Shown: positions 15,597 through 22,737 of the stretch, piece after piece
Layout: the number at the start of each line of letters is the position of its first letter
Numbering within the stretch: the first letter of the stretch is position 1
NCBI GenBank assembly: GCA_017522015.1
Contig: JAFXAW010000025.1
Location: 1-40,413 of the forward strand
Source of the DNA: Oscillospiraceae bacterium
GTDB lineage: Bacteria > Bacillota > Clostridia > Oscillospirales > Oscillospiraceae
Length of the DNA stretch: 40,413 nucleotides
Direction of reading: 5' to 3'
The notes under the pieces: model-generated
What the model saw: only the letters and a program-made list of their open reading frames with translations
Told to the model about the DNA's origin: nothing
Database searches by the model: none
Made by a program: the position numbers and the translations under genes

Positions 15597-17230
15597 TACG
15601 ATGCTCCCTCCTCCGACGGGATCGCCGTTGCAAAATAGATAATGTCGCTGATTGCCCGCTCGCTGCCAAACTGCACGGCGTTAATCAGCTTCCCGTTTGT
15701 TATGAGCGCGGCCGTTTGTCCGCCGTCGAGCACATAGGCATTTTTCACACCCATCGCCTCCAGCGCATTGCACAGCGTATGTGCCGTGGCTGCATTGGTA
15801 AAGGGTGCCTCAGTGTTGACCGTCACCAGCAGGTAATGCAGATCGTCAATCTGACAGATCACGCTGCGGGCATAATAGTCATCAATCTCGCCGATGAGAT
15901 AGTAATCCAGATTCCTGCGCTGGCCATCATGCAGCAGCACGGGGCCGAAGGCAAGAGAAAACAGAATGTCGTTTTCCTCGATGTACGCTTTCACGTCCGC
16001 TTCCTGCGTAAGCTCCCCGGCCATGACGAAGTTCAGGTTGCCCTGCCCATCCACCATGCAGGTATCCAGGTGTTGCCCCAGGCAGCGATAGAGCTGCCGC
16101 TGATACACGATAATGCCCAAATTGCGGAACTTATGGAAGTCTCCGCTCAGCGCGGTGACCGCGTTTACCGCCCGCGCCATCTCCGAGGGCTTGTACTGTC
16201 TGGCCGCGGAGAAGGTGTTGTCCGCAAAATATCTGCGGAACTGGGAGGGGTGGGCAATTTTGACCTCCGAAAAGGTATACATGGCGTTATCAATGCCCTG
16301 TTTCCATGTCACAGACAAAATGGTGTCATCCAGATACCAGTGCACCTGTGAACCGGGCGCCACCTTGGTCTCCGGGCTCCAGATCATCTCCTGTCCATCC
16401 AACAGCTTGGCAGCATCGGAAATTACGCTTTCCGTGTCGGCAGGATTGGCGGATGCCCCGAAGCGCGCCAGATCCGGTACCGGCGCAACCACCAGACTCT
16501 CATCCAGCCAATAGACCTTCTCGATGGGCAGCACCCCGTCCATCGCCGTGGCGATCATGTTGTTGATGCGCATGCTGTACGCCTGCACAAGCGCATTTCC
16601 CACGCCGCCGGTCATCGCCCGGAGCAGCTCCTCACTCGGCAGGATGCGCCACTGCCCCAGCGCCTTATCGTAACGCAGGCGCACCGTCACATTCTGCTGG
16701 CGGCAATAGGACGCGGAATCGGTCAGCAGCATTGTCGCTGCGTCCGTCAGCGCCTGATAGGCCACCTCATCCCGGAATGCGCCGTTTTCGTCATAAATTT
16801 CGCTGGCAAGACGTGCCTCCTCCGTGCGCAGACGCAAAATTTCCTGCACCTGCGTCTGCAGCGGCACCGCCATATCCTCCGGCGCCATGCCGGAAACCTG
16901 TACGGTTTTCTGCACTTCAGCACCAACCAAGGTGTAACCCTCTTCAATCCGGAAATCCCAGGACTGTCTCTGCGCTTCCCAGAACATGGTGTTGATTTCC
17001 GTATCCGGCGACTCCGCCAAGCCCAGGCTGCCGCCGTCCATCAGCGACTCCGCCCCAGCCCAATCCCCTGTCTGCAAACAGCCGAGGAAGTGCGACAGCG
17101 TCTCTGTCGGGCCGCCCTCGCCATCCGGAATCACCGCCTGGTGATTCCCGGCATAGACGCAAAGGCTCACCGCCAGCCCTGCCAGCGCCAATGCCACAAG
17201 GCCAAAAAACACAGACAGCAGTTTTCTCAT
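15596..17230 (-). CDS. Membrane-anchored protein with C-terminal phosphodiester-glycosidase (NAGPA)-like domain
   Basis: A 544-aa extracytoplasmic protein. One N-terminal membrane segment (LLSVFFGLVALALAGLAVSL) is followed by a region of about 300 residues without a clear family (helical, with an NTF2-like look near LSHFLGCLQTGDWAGAESLM). The last about 130 residues match the NAGPA domain: FGPVLLHDGQRR, LLVTVNTEAPFT, LEAMGVKNAYVLDGGQTAAL and the GSERAISDIIYFAT ending. In typical members the loop is LDGGGS or LDGGSS; here it is LDGGQT. The start MRKLLSV at 17230 has AAAGGAG nine bases upstream and is preferred over the longer frame to 17278. The stop overlaps the Lgt-like start. Family members remove sugar residues linked through phosphodiesters or act on wall polymers; the substrate here is unknown. 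Confidence 0.75.
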   Translation of the reverse strand: MRKLLSVFFGLVALALAGLAVSLCVYAGNHQAVIPDGEGGPTETLSHFLGCLQTGDWAGAESLMDGGSLGLAESPDTEINTMFWEAQRQSWDFRIEEGYTLVGAEVQKTVQVSGMAPEDMAVPLQTQVQEILRLRTEEARLASEIYDENGAFRDEVAYQALTDAATMLLTDSASYCRQQNVTVRLRYDKALGQWRILPSEELLRAMTGGVGNALVQAYSMRINNMIATAMDGVLPIEKVYWLDESLVVAPVPDLARFGASANPADTESVISDAAKLLDGQEMIWSPETKVAPGSQVHWYLDDTILSVTWKQGIDNAMYTFSEVKIAHPSQFRRYFADNTFSAARQYKPSEMARAVNAVTALSGDFHKFRNLGIIVYQRQLYRCLGQHLDTCMVDGQGNLNFVMAGELTQEADVKAYIEENDILFSLAFGPVLLHDGQRRNLDYYLIGEIDDYYARSVICQIDDLHYLLVTVNTEAPFTNAATAHTLCNALEAMGVKNAYVLDGGQTAALITNGKLINAVQFGSERAISDIIYFATAIPSEEGAS

Positions 17231-17380
17231 TGGTTCACACTCCTTTGCGTTCTCTTCTCCGCCCGCAATCCGAAGCACTCCGCTCCGAATTCGGATAAGG
17301 CATACGCAGTATACACATTTTCCCGGAGAATGGAATCGTTTTTCCTCAATGATGAAAAGAATTTGTCGGTTTCTGTGACG

Positions 17381-17431
17381 AAAAAAGCAGAACCGGTGCG
17401 TGGTTATTTTGCGCCGCTTCCGGTTCTGCTT
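17381..17431 (-). terminator. Terminator of the PIG-L to GT2 operon
   Basis: Read on the minus strand, AAGCAGAACCGG (17431-17420) and CCGGTTCTGCTT (17396-17385) pair over 12 bp across a 23-base loop, and are followed by TTTT. It lies about 50 bases after the GT2-GtrA stop codon. Confidence 0.85.
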
Positions 17432-17479
17432 GATTGTCCCTGTGCCGCCGGAAATTACCTCTTTCCCGGCACGCCGGAA

Positions 17480-18550
17480 CTATTTCTGTCCGCGGAAAAC
17501 CCAGCGCAGCTGGATCTGATAGCTCAGCAGGAACAGGATCAGGTCCACCAGCAGCTTCAGCGGTGTCTCGGCAGCGGGCGTTGCGCTGAACAGAACGCTG
17601 AGCAGACTCAGCAGCCCGTAAGAGGCCGCGGCCTGCGCCACCGCAAGAATGTAATACCGCAGCAGCGAACCGCGGACAGATCCGCGATCATGGAAAACCA
17701 TATTGCGGTTGAGCGTGTAATTGACCAAAGAGGACACCACGCGCGCCGTCACCGTGGCGATCAGACGCCGCGCACCGGGCTCCACGCTGCCGTCAAGCAA
17801 CAGGTTCAGCAGCGTAAACAGTCCCATATCCACAAGGAATGAGATCGCCGCGCTGGAAACATACTTCAGCACGATCCGCAAAATGCGCAGACTGTCATGC
17901 AGCGGACGGTAATGGCTTGTCTGATTCCCGTCGATATAAACGGTTTCGATGGTCACTTCGCCAAAACCGATATGTGCGCGGTGTGCGGCAAGGAGCATCT
18001 CCGTTTCGTATTCGTAGCGTTCACCGGGAATCTGGCTGATCTGCGGAAGCAGAGCAGCCGATATGGCGCGCAGGCCGGTCTGCGTGTCGCTGACCTTCAC
18101 GCCGCAGAAGATGCGCAGCGCAGCTCTTGTGGTTCTGTTGCCCGTCCGGCTCTTGGGCGGCACATTCTCGCCGTCAAAATCCCGAACGCCGAGCCACAGC
18201 TTTTCCGGCTGCTCGAGCATGGCCAGCGCGCAGCGGCGCACATCCGCAGGGCGGTGCTGATTATCCCCGTCCACGGTGACAACACCTTTCAGCTCCGGCC
18301 GGTTCTCCAGGCACCAGGCGAAAGCGGTTTTCATCGCGCGGCCCTTTCCCCTGTTTTCCGGGTGGGTCAGCAGCGTCACCTCCGGAATCTCCGCTGCCTC
18401 CCGAAACGGCTGCATATGCTCCGGGCTGCTGCCGTCGTTAATCAGCACGATGTCCGAAAAACCCTCCTCCAGCAGACCGCGGATCACCAGCATCAGCTTT
18501 TCGTCCGGGTTCAGGGAAGGCAGAACAATTGTCACATGTTCCAGATCCAT
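17480..18550 (-). CDS. Glycosyltransferase family 2 fused to a GtrA-like membrane domain
   Basis: A 356-aa fusion. Residues 1 to about 215 are a GT-A glycosyltransferase of the dolichol-/polyprenyl-phosphate sugar synthase type: VTIVLPSLNPDEKL, VLINDGSSPEH, NRGKGRAMKTAF and the metal-binding Asp94-Gly-Asp96 in VVTVDGDNQHRPADV. Residues about 225-355 form four membrane segments of the GtrA/DPMS type (FLVDMGLFTLLNLLLDG, ARVVSSLVNYTLNRNMVF and the final helix pair). Such proteins load a sugar on undecaprenyl phosphate and help move it outward for surface glycan decoration. The gene starts 26 bases after the preceding gene (18577-19713) and is the last in the operon. The nature of the sugar is unknown. 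Confidence 0.9.
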   Translation of the reverse strand: MDLEHVTIVLPSLNPDEKLMLVIRGLLEEGFSDIVLINDGSSPEHMQPFREAAEIPEVTLLTHPENRGKGRAMKTAFAWCLENRPELKGVVTVDGDNQHRPADVRRCALAMLEQPEKLWLGVRDFDGENVPPKSRTGNRTTRAALRIFCGVKVSDTQTGLRAISAALLPQISQIPGERYEYETEMLLAAHRAHIGFGEVTIETVYIDGNQTSHYRPLHDSLRILRIVLKYVSSAAISFLVDMGLFTLLNLLLDGSVEPGARRLIATVTARVVSSLVNYTLNRNMVFHDRGSVRGSLLRYYILAVAQAAASYGLLSLLSVLFSATPAAETPLKLLVDLILFLLSYQIQLRWVFRGQK

Positions 18551-18576
18551 TGTTTTCTCTCTTTCTGCAAATCGGC

Positions 18577-19713
18577 TCAGAGCGTCTCCAGTCCGGTGAT
18601 GCCAAAGCCCTTGCCGCTGTCCGTGAAGAAGATGCGGTATGCCCCATCCATGGTTTTCTCATGCCGTCCGGTGGAGCCGGAGGCCTTGCAGGCCACATCC
18701 ACGCTGTAGCAGTTGTCCGCCCAAACCAGCACATCGCCGGCCGTGGCTTCACAGCTGTAATCAATGTAAAAACAGTCCGTCCAGGTGACACCGTCATACG
18801 AGCCGCTGATGATCTTGTACGCCGGGCTGTCTTTGACGGTTTTGCTCGCGGCGGCACTCATGTTGTTGTATGTATTCTGGTTGCCCCACATGTAATAGTA
18901 CACCAGGCTTTTCACCAGAGCTTCGGCTTTCTTCTGATAGGTCTCTGCCTCTGCCTCCGGCAGCGCAAGCGCCCAGGTATCCTCCTCAATGGACACAGCA
19001 CGGAAGCCCGCCGGCGCCTCCACACGAAACGCCGCTTCCGCAAACAGTCCGGTCACAAGGCAGGTCTTCCCGCGCACGGCTTCGGTCAGCTCTTCCGGGA
19101 AATCCATCTCGCGAAGCGCAAAATCACGCTCCGTGATGTTCTCCTCCCCAAGCTCCACACCGCCACAATAGACGGTGCAGCCCTCCGGCACGCGGATGCT
19201 TCCGCTCTTGTCACCCTGCAGCAGCAGCTCAGCATGCCCGACCTGCCAGCTGTTGTTCTGTCTGACCATGGTCACGTCGGCAAAGGGCGCCTCATCCCGA
19301 TAAATCAGATAATGCGGATTTTCCAAAGACCAATCCTCTGCCTTGTAGCAGGTCGGCTCGCCGGACAGCAGCGCAATCAGCGAATCCTTCACCGTATCCC
19401 AACTCTCAAAGCGGGAAGTCTCGGGATAATACACCGCCCACTGCTCTGCATCCGCCTCCCGCGCAAAGCGCAGGAAACTGTCCTCCAGATCGCGGCGCTC
19501 CTGCAGCGCCTGCTCTTTGGCAAGCTCCTCCTGCCGCTCCTGCTCGGCGGCGAGTGCATTCGCCTCGTCCACGCGCGCCTGTCCGCGTGTCAGCGCGACC
19601 CAGAGCACAACAAGCGTCGCCACCAGCACAAGCGCGAGCACGCACAGATAGATGCAAAAGCCTCTGCGCCAGCGTTTTTTCTTCATATCCATTGTTGCAG
19701 CGCGATCCGACAT
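18577..19713 (-). CDS. Membrane-anchored extracytoplasmic protein of unknown function
   Basis: I do not recognise this 378-aa protein. It has a short basic cytoplasmic N-terminus (DMKKKRWRRGF), one membrane segment (IYLCVLALVLVATLVVLWVAL), then an acidic coiled coil of about 45 residues (ANALAAEQERQEELAKEQ onward) and a globular exterior of about 270 residues rich in Trp/Tyr. It contains the segment VYCGGVELGEENI, reminiscent of a small beta domain, and a C-terminal NTF2-like-looking region (LVKSLVYYYMWGNQ onward). ATG at 19713 overlaps the TGA of the upstream NAGPA gene (TGATG) with GGAAGGAGG before it, so translation is coupled. The coiled coil resembles that of the PIG-L protein two genes upstream, so they may interact; this is inference. 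Confidence 0.7.
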   Translation of the reverse strand: MSDRAATMDMKKKRWRRGFCIYLCVLALVLVATLVVLWVALTRGQARVDEANALAAEQERQEELAKEQALQERRDLEDSFLRFAREADAEQWAVYYPETSRFESWDTVKDSLIALLSGEPTCYKAEDWSLENPHYLIYRDEAPFADVTMVRQNNSWQVGHAELLLQGDKSGSIRVPEGCTVYCGGVELGEENITERDFALREMDFPEELTEAVRGKTCLVTGLFAEAAFRVEAPAGFRAVSIEEDTWALALPEAEAETYQKKAEALVKSLVYYYMWGNQNTYNNMSAAASKTVKDSPAYKIISGSYDGVTWTDCFYIDYSCEATAGDVLVWADNCYSVDVACKASGSTGRHEKTMDGAYRIFFTDSGKGFGITGLETL

Positions 19714-20789
19714 CACGACGCGCCTCCTTCCCCTTCCGGCAGAACCAGAATGGCCGTGGCCATCTGGCGCGAACCGACGATGTTGGAGCCTCTGGTGATC
19801 TGCTCGCCCTCATAGAACATGGTGGAGGAAGATCCGCCGTCCAGATTCGCGGCGTTCACCGCGCCGTAATCGTGCATCAGCTCGGCAAGATCGTCATAGG
19901 TTGCGCCGAAGGAGCTGGGATGCCGCCCCTCGATCACCGCCAAAAGAACGGTTCCGTCCGGACGCTGCCCGATGCAGGTGCGGGGGTTCATGCCGCCGCC
20001 CAGATTGGGCTGCACCACGCCGTCCTTGATCAGCACCGGGCCGGGCGCAAAGCTCACCGCGGAGACAATGCCCAGGTCCAGCGCCTCCTGCCCGGTCATG
20101 TTGCCGACGTGGAGCTTGTGCTCGGCATCAAAGCCGATCACGTCGTTATAAAACAGGCCCGGCTGGCCCCAGGCCAGCTTGCCGTCCTTAATCACCAGAC
20201 CGTCCGGAATTGCGCCGGTTCCGTTGCCGTTGAGATCTTCAAAACCGCCGGCATTCGTGCCGCCGACCGCGTTATATTTCTCGATAAACTCGGTCAAATA
20301 CATGCCGTAGCCCGAGCCGTAATGATCCAGCGTGCCCACGATCACACGGGAGGGATCCTTCACGATCATGAGCTTGCCCTTATAGGTTGCGCCCTTGATG
20401 TCCAGAACCTCAAGCTCCGGCTGCGTCTCGGGCGGCTTTTCCGTTTCCTGCTGCTGCACGGGCGGCTCCACGCCGGGCGCATAGCCCAGCTCCGTCAGCG
20501 CGGGATCGACCGGAGGGGCTTCAATCTCCGTCTGTCCGACGCCGGACAAAATTTCCTCGATCTCCGTCTTTGACATGCAAAGAGACGGCAAAAACTTCAT
20601 CGCGCTGGTCTCGTTGGCCGAGAGCACAAAGATGCGTTTTGCATTCTCCGAGGGGCCGTGCGTCAGCACAAGCATCACGCAGTAGAGCCCGATCACCAAA
20701 AACAGCACCACGCTGCACAGCACAGCAAGAAAGCGTCCCACACCGGTTTTGAAGCGGCCGGTGGGAGGAGCCTGATGACGTCCTTTCAT
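19713..20789 (-). CDS. Phosphodiester glycosidase (NAGPA) family exoprotein
   Basis: A 358-aa protein with one N-terminal membrane segment (FLAVLCSVVLFLVIGLYCVML) and an exterior NAGPA domain. The family prototype is the mammalian uncovering enzyme for mannose-6-phosphate. Bacterial members are wall- or exopolysaccharide-linked. Key signatures are GGTNAGGFEDLNGNG, AVSFAPGPVLIKDG, MNPRTCIGQRPDGTVLLAVIEG and AANLDGGSSSTMFYEG (Asp317), then the GSRQMATAILVLPEG end. A Pro/Glu-rich linker (PPVQQQETEKPPETQPE) separates membrane anchor and domain. ATG 20789 overlaps the PIG-L stop (ATGA) and its own stop overlaps the next start (TGATG), so three proteins are made from tightly coupled frames. The substrate is probably a glycan phosphodiester at the cell surface (inferred). 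Confidence 0.9.
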   Translation of the reverse strand: MKGRHQAPPTGRFKTGVGRFLAVLCSVVLFLVIGLYCVMLVLTHGPSENAKRIFVLSANETSAMKFLPSLCMSKTEIEEILSGVGQTEIEAPPVDPALTELGYAPGVEPPVQQQETEKPPETQPELEVLDIKGATYKGKLMIVKDPSRVIVGTLDHYGSGYGMYLTEFIEKYNAVGGTNAGGFEDLNGNGTGAIPDGLVIKDGKLAWGQPGLFYNDVIGFDAEHKLHVGNMTGQEALDLGIVSAVSFAPGPVLIKDGVVQPNLGGGMNPRTCIGQRPDGTVLLAVIEGRHPSSFGATYDDLAELMHDYGAVNAANLDGGSSSTMFYEGEQITRGSNIVGSRQMATAILVLPEGEGGAS

Positions 20790-22312
20790 TTCCGAGTCCC
20801 TCTCTTTTTCTTACTTAATAGCAGCACAAGCACAATCACGAGCACAAGCCCGAGCGCCAGACAGATCGGCAGTCTGCTCCGCTCCAAGAGCTGTTTTTCC
20901 GTTTCCTGTTCTTCTCTGGATTCCTGCTCCAGACGTTCCTGCTCCGCTTTCGCGGCAGCCTCCTGCTCCAGACGTTCCTGCTCTGCCTTTGCGGCAGCCT
21001 CCTGCTCCAGACGCTCTTGCTCCGCCTTTGCGGCAGCCTCCTGCTCCAGACGCTCTTGCTCCGCTCTTTCCGCTTCCTCCTGCGCAAGGCGCTCCTCCTC
21101 GGCGATGCGCTCCTGCTCTGCATAGGAAACGATATGTTCAAACAAATCGTTCTTTTCCTCGTCCTCGCCCACCGTGCTGCGCCAGAGGCCCCAGAGGCAC
21201 GGACTGTACTTCTGAATCTCCGAGGCTAAGTCCTGCCCGTACATCCAGTTGTAAAAACCTTTCCAGATGAGCTGGGAATTGTGCCAGCGGAAACCGTCCT
21301 GCGACACACGAAATGCCGTGCGCCCGCCAAACTCCTCCAGCGGCGTATCCAGATCCAGCACCGTGGGATCATCGCCGTAGAGGTGGACATAGACCTTGGG
21401 AACCTCCCAAACGCCCCAGCGCTCCGCACTCTCCGGGAAAGCTTCGCTGTCGTTGGCAAGTTCCACGGCCTCCAGCGCCGTTTCGGCGTTGGCCATATGC
21501 GCGCCGTGGCCGTATTCTCCCTCCAGATCGTGCACCGCGATCACCTGCGGGTGGAAACGGCGCAGCAGCTCCGTTTGCCGCTCGAGAACCATCTCCCGGG
21601 TGCAGCCCTCCGCCGCCAGATAGCTAAAACACTCCTCTGCGGTTTCGGAATAGAGATCGCGGAAGCCATCAATCAGCGGATAATTGCGCATGCCGCACTC
21701 CCACAAGCCGTTGAGAATCTCATGCGGGCGGACGCGCTCGTTCCAATGATTTACAAAAAGCGCCAACTGCACGCTGTAGCCCTTGGCCACGCTGCTGGCC
21801 ACCATGCCGGCAAAATAGAGCTGATCGTCATCGCTGTGGGTGGTCAGCATCAGGAGATCCGCCTTTTCCAGCGGCGGCTCCCATCTTTGCACCCAGTCCG
21901 GCAGATCGCCGGCGGAGAAGAAATAAATATCGCACAGCAGCGCCCGCTCCGGGAAAGACAAAACCAGTTCGGTTTCGGAAAATCCGTCCACCAACTCATG
22001 GATGAACCCATCCCCACCGCAATTACGGGTCTCTCCCGCGACGGTGAGCGTCCATCCCGCGATCGGTCGGTCAAACTTCAGGTAAACGGCGCTGACCGGC
22101 TCCGACGCCTTCACGTGCAGTTCGCTGCCCGCGGGGATCGTTGTCCAGGTCTGTTCATCGTCATCGAAGGCGTGCCCGCTCAGATAACCGCCGTTGAGCA
22201 GAAGGCTGCACTTGCCGTTGAGCAGCTCGGCCGGACCATCCGCAAGCGCAAAAGTGCAGCACAAAATGGCGCACAGCAGCACAAGGGAAAACGTTAACAA
22301 GCATTTTTTCAC
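20786..22312 (-). CDS. Secreted, membrane-tethered PIG-L family deacetylase with repeat coiled-coil tail
   Basis: A 508-aa protein. GTG 22312 is chosen because GGAGGT precedes it by eight bases and yields a clean signal peptide (MKKCLLTFSLVLLCAILCCT, then FALADG). Residues about 28-140 look like a discoidin/carbohydrate-binding beta domain. The PIG-L (LmbE-like) domain has the zinc motif His159-Ser-Asp161-Asp162 in LTTHSDDDQLYF and a second histidine motif EYGHGAHMANAE; such enzymes remove N-acetyl groups from GlcNAc-containing glycans. Near the C-terminus four copies of a 13-residue Glu/Gln/Ala-rich unit form a coiled coil, then a membrane helix and a basic tail (SKKKRGTRK) hold it to the membrane. 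It heads a four-gene operon. The typical motif is HPDDE, so Ser and Asp replacements are notable. Confidence 0.88.
   Translation of the reverse strand: MKKCLLTFSLVLLCAILCCTFALADGPAELLNGKCSLLLNGGYLSGHAFDDDEQTWTTIPAGSELHVKASEPVSAVYLKFDRPIAGWTLTVAGETRNCGGDGFIHELVDGFSETELVLSFPERALLCDIYFFSAGDLPDWVQRWEPPLEKADLLMLTTHSDDDQLYFAGMVASSVAKGYSVQLALFVNHWNERVRPHEILNGLWECGMRNYPLIDGFRDLYSETAEECFSYLAAEGCTREMVLERQTELLRRFHPQVIAVHDLEGEYGHGAHMANAETALEAVELANDSEAFPESAERWGVWEVPKVYVHLYGDDPTVLDLDTPLEEFGGRTAFRVSQDGFRWHNSQLIWKGFYNWMYGQDLASEIQKYSPCLWGLWRSTVGEDEEKNDLFEHIVSYAEQERIAEEERLAQEEAERAEQERLEQEAAAKAEQERLEQEAAAKAEQERLEQEAAAKAEQERLEQESREEQETEKQLLERSRLPICLALGLVLVIVLVLLLSKKKRGTRK
20923..21078 (-). repeat. Four tandem 39-bp repeats inside the PIG-L gene
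   Basis: The phrase CCTGCTCCAGACG recurs at 20923, 20962, 21001 and 21040, exactly 39 bases apart. Each unit encodes 13 residues (AEQERLEQEAAAK on the minus strand). Copies differ at a few third positions. Changes in copy number would stay in frame and alter the length of the coiled-coil stalk. Confidence 0.92.
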
Positions 22313-22358
22313 GGCACAACACCTCCACCCAACATCGATTTGCACACAAATTCAATGT

Positions 22359-22387
22359 AGTATATCACATTCCCTTTGATTTGTGAA
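22359..22387 (-). promoter_or_regulatory. Promoter of the PIG-L operon
   Basis: On the minus strand TTCACA (22382-22387), 17-base spacer, TATACT (22359-22364), with TGA before the -10 (extended). The predicted RNA start is near 22352, about 40 bases before the GTG. The rest of the gap 22388-22630 shows only an A/T-rich palindrome (CCAAAAA..TTTTTGG, about 22407-22423). Confidence 0.7.
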
Positions 22388-22630
22388 TACAAGTCCGAAA
22401 AAAGTCCCAAAAAATCTTTTTGGTTTTTTATGGCAAAAACCTCGCTTTTCCCGCACATCCCAAGCAGGAAAAGCTTGCCGGAACATTTTTCCGCCGGCGG
22501 CGTAACGCAGCTTTGCTAAAAGCCACTATATCCGGAGGTTTTTCACAGCGTTCGACCCAATTCTTATCAGTTCTCCCCCACACGCTCCCCCGCTGCTGTG
22601 CAAACGGATGCTTTGCAATGTATTCCCCAA

Positions 22631-22673
22631 ACAAAGGTAAGCGGGCGCACGGAAACGTGCGCCCGCTCTTTGT
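22631..22673. terminator. Hairpin terminator after the double MoaF gene
   Basis: AGCGGGCGCACG (22640-22651) / CGTGCGCCCGCT (22656-22667) with a GAAA tetraloop on the plus strand; the arms extend into ACAAAG/CTTTGT. Because no plus-strand gene ends here, it most likely serves the minus-strand LUD-MoaF operon, about 65-100 bases after its stop. Confidence 0.75.
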
Positions 22674-22737
22674 TTTCGTCCTGTTGCGGAATTAAGACTT
22701 ATTCGTCAAATCCAAAATTGCCGCAAAGCTTGCTTTT

